A stretch of 64,000 nt of DNA, taken from assembly GCF_024171885.1 (NCBI RefSeq), contig NZ_JAMTCP010000037.1, forward strand, positions 1 to 64,000, in the 5' to 3' direction. This DNA comes from Streptoalloteichus tenebrarius (GTDB lineage Bacteria > Actinomycetota > Actinomycetes > Mycobacteriales > Pseudonocardiaceae). The notes under the pieces were generated by a model. That model was given only the letters and a program-made list of their open reading frames with translations, was not told the origin of the DNA and ran no database searches. Position numbers and translations under genes: made by a program. Positions 63,474 to 64,000 of the stretch are shown in pieces. Positions within the stretch are counted from its first letter, which is position 1. Every line of letters starts with the position of its first letter.

Positions 63474-64000
63474 CGCCGCCGGCGCACCGCCTCGGCCAGC
63501 GAGCGGAGCAGTCCGGCGGTGGTGTCCCACCCCAGGCAGGCGTCGGTGACGCTCTGCCCGAACACCAGGGGCCGGCCGGCGACCACGTCCTGCCGGCCGG
63601 GCACGAGGAAGCTCTCCAGCAGCAGCCCCCGCACGCCCTCCTCGCCGGCGGCGATCCGCTCGGCCATCTCGGCGACCACGGCGCGCTGCCGCTCGTGGCA
63701 CTTGCCGCTGTTGCCGTGGCTGGCGTCGATGACCACCCGCTCGGGCAGGCCGGCGGCGCGCAGGCGGGCCAACGCGTCGCGCACGTCCTCCTCCGAGTAG
63801 TTCGGCCCGCCGGGGCCGCCGCGCAGGACCACGTGGCAGTGCGGGTTCCCGCTGGTGCGCAGCACCGAGGGCGTGCCGTCGTCGGCCACGCCGAGGTAGG
63901 CGTGCGGGACGGCGGCGGCGCGGATCGCGTCCACGGCGGCCTGGACCGAGCCGGACGTGCCGTTCTTCATGCCCACCGGCATCGGCAGGCCGCTGGCGAG
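63410..64000 (-). CDS. aroG: 3-deoxy-7-phosphoheptulonate synthase, type I (AroG-like), N-terminus beyond window
   Basis: The last 196 residues of a DAHP synthase: PVGMKNGTSGSVQAAVDAI, HCHVVLRGGPGGPNYSEEDV, VIDASHGNSGKCHERQ, LLLESFLVPGRQDVV and FGQSVTDACLGWDTT match the AroFGH type. The enzyme makes the first shikimate-pathway intermediate from PEP and erythrose-4-phosphate. A copy beside a dihydroxybenzoate cluster probably boosts chorismate supply when iron is short. The stop lies 64 bases inside the 3' end of the convergent esterase gene. Confidence 0.9.
   Translation of the reverse strand, partial: LASGLPMPVGMKNGTSGSVQAAVDAIRAAAVPHAYLGVADDGTPSVLRTSGNPHCHVVLRGGPGGPNYSEEDVRDALARLRAAGLPERVVIDASHGNSGKCHERQRAVVAEMAERIAAGEEGVRGLLLESFLVPGRQDVVAGRPLVFGQSVTDACLGWDTTAGLLRSLAEAVRRRRQTQPPASATSPVASEPRQHA

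Overview
The window is very GC-rich, uses GTG starts freely and has many 4-base stop/start overlaps. It encodes PE/PPE/EspG-type proteins, ABC-F proteins, a PucR regulator and a LAxTG-type surface protein. This points to a filamentous actinomycete of the Pseudonocardiaceae (Saccharothrix/Actinosynnema/Lentzea type). That assignment rests on protein style and context, not on a marker gene.

Layout. 1-650: 3' end of an Fe-S (CCG-domain) oxidoreductase. 877-2797: an ABC-F ribosome-protection-type ATPase behind a long leader with a 10-codon upstream ORF, followed by a striking inverted/direct repeat (2823-2914) and a decayed IS5-type transposase. 3575-5685: a PE-like / PPE-like / EspG trio with no secretion core nearby. 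6065-14209: NCS1 permease, NarL-type two-component pair, YceI protein, secreted TAP-like hydrolase and a second ABC-F ATPase. 14334-15911: short-chain dehydrogenase and a MerR regulator with a self-controlled, apparently leaderless promoter. 15939-24011: reductive pyrimidine (or hydantoin) catabolism, with an LLM flavin oxidoreductase, dihydropyrimidinase, beta-ureidopropionase, PucR regulator, omega-amino acid aminotransferase and malonate-semialdehyde dehydrogenase.

24236-26489 is a scar region. It holds a ~262-bp tandem repeat, a 5'-truncated and frameshifted lasso-peptide B1-B2 gene, a GNAT gene that seems to start at ATT, and three copies of a palindrome-containing element. 26544-34942 holds a PAS-GGDEF-(degenerate EAL) protein, an S-adenosylmethionine methyltransferase, a DUF2063/DUF692 RiPP-maturation pair without an obvious precursor, an MFS exporter, an O-methyltransferase and a YczE-type membrane protein. 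A LysR regulator follows.

35970-42356 is the most distinctive part. A cobalamin riboswitch precedes two surface proteins that look like the two halves of animal intrinsic factor/transcobalamin (an alpha/alpha barrel and a DUF4430-like domain). Next come ECF transporter T, double-ATPase A and S components, all in one coupled operon. This looks like a vitamin B12 capture-and-uptake machine. An insertion-sequence graveyard (42360-43463) follows.

43454-48117 carries a secreted protein, a PhzF protein, a 10-bp minisatellite, two cold-shock proteins, a GT87 mannosyltransferase and an iron-box-controlled DUF2218 protein. 48220-64000 is a complete catecholate siderophore locus. It has 2,3-dihydroxybenzoate synthesis (entA, C, E, B types), a free aryl carrier protein, and a C-A-PCP-reductase NRPS of the myxochelin type. 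It also has a FecB/C/D/E uptake system, a Fes-like esterase and a partial DAHP synthase feeding the shikimate pathway. DtxR/IdeR-type iron boxes sit in front of DUF2218, the entA operon and the divergent fecB/fecC promoters.
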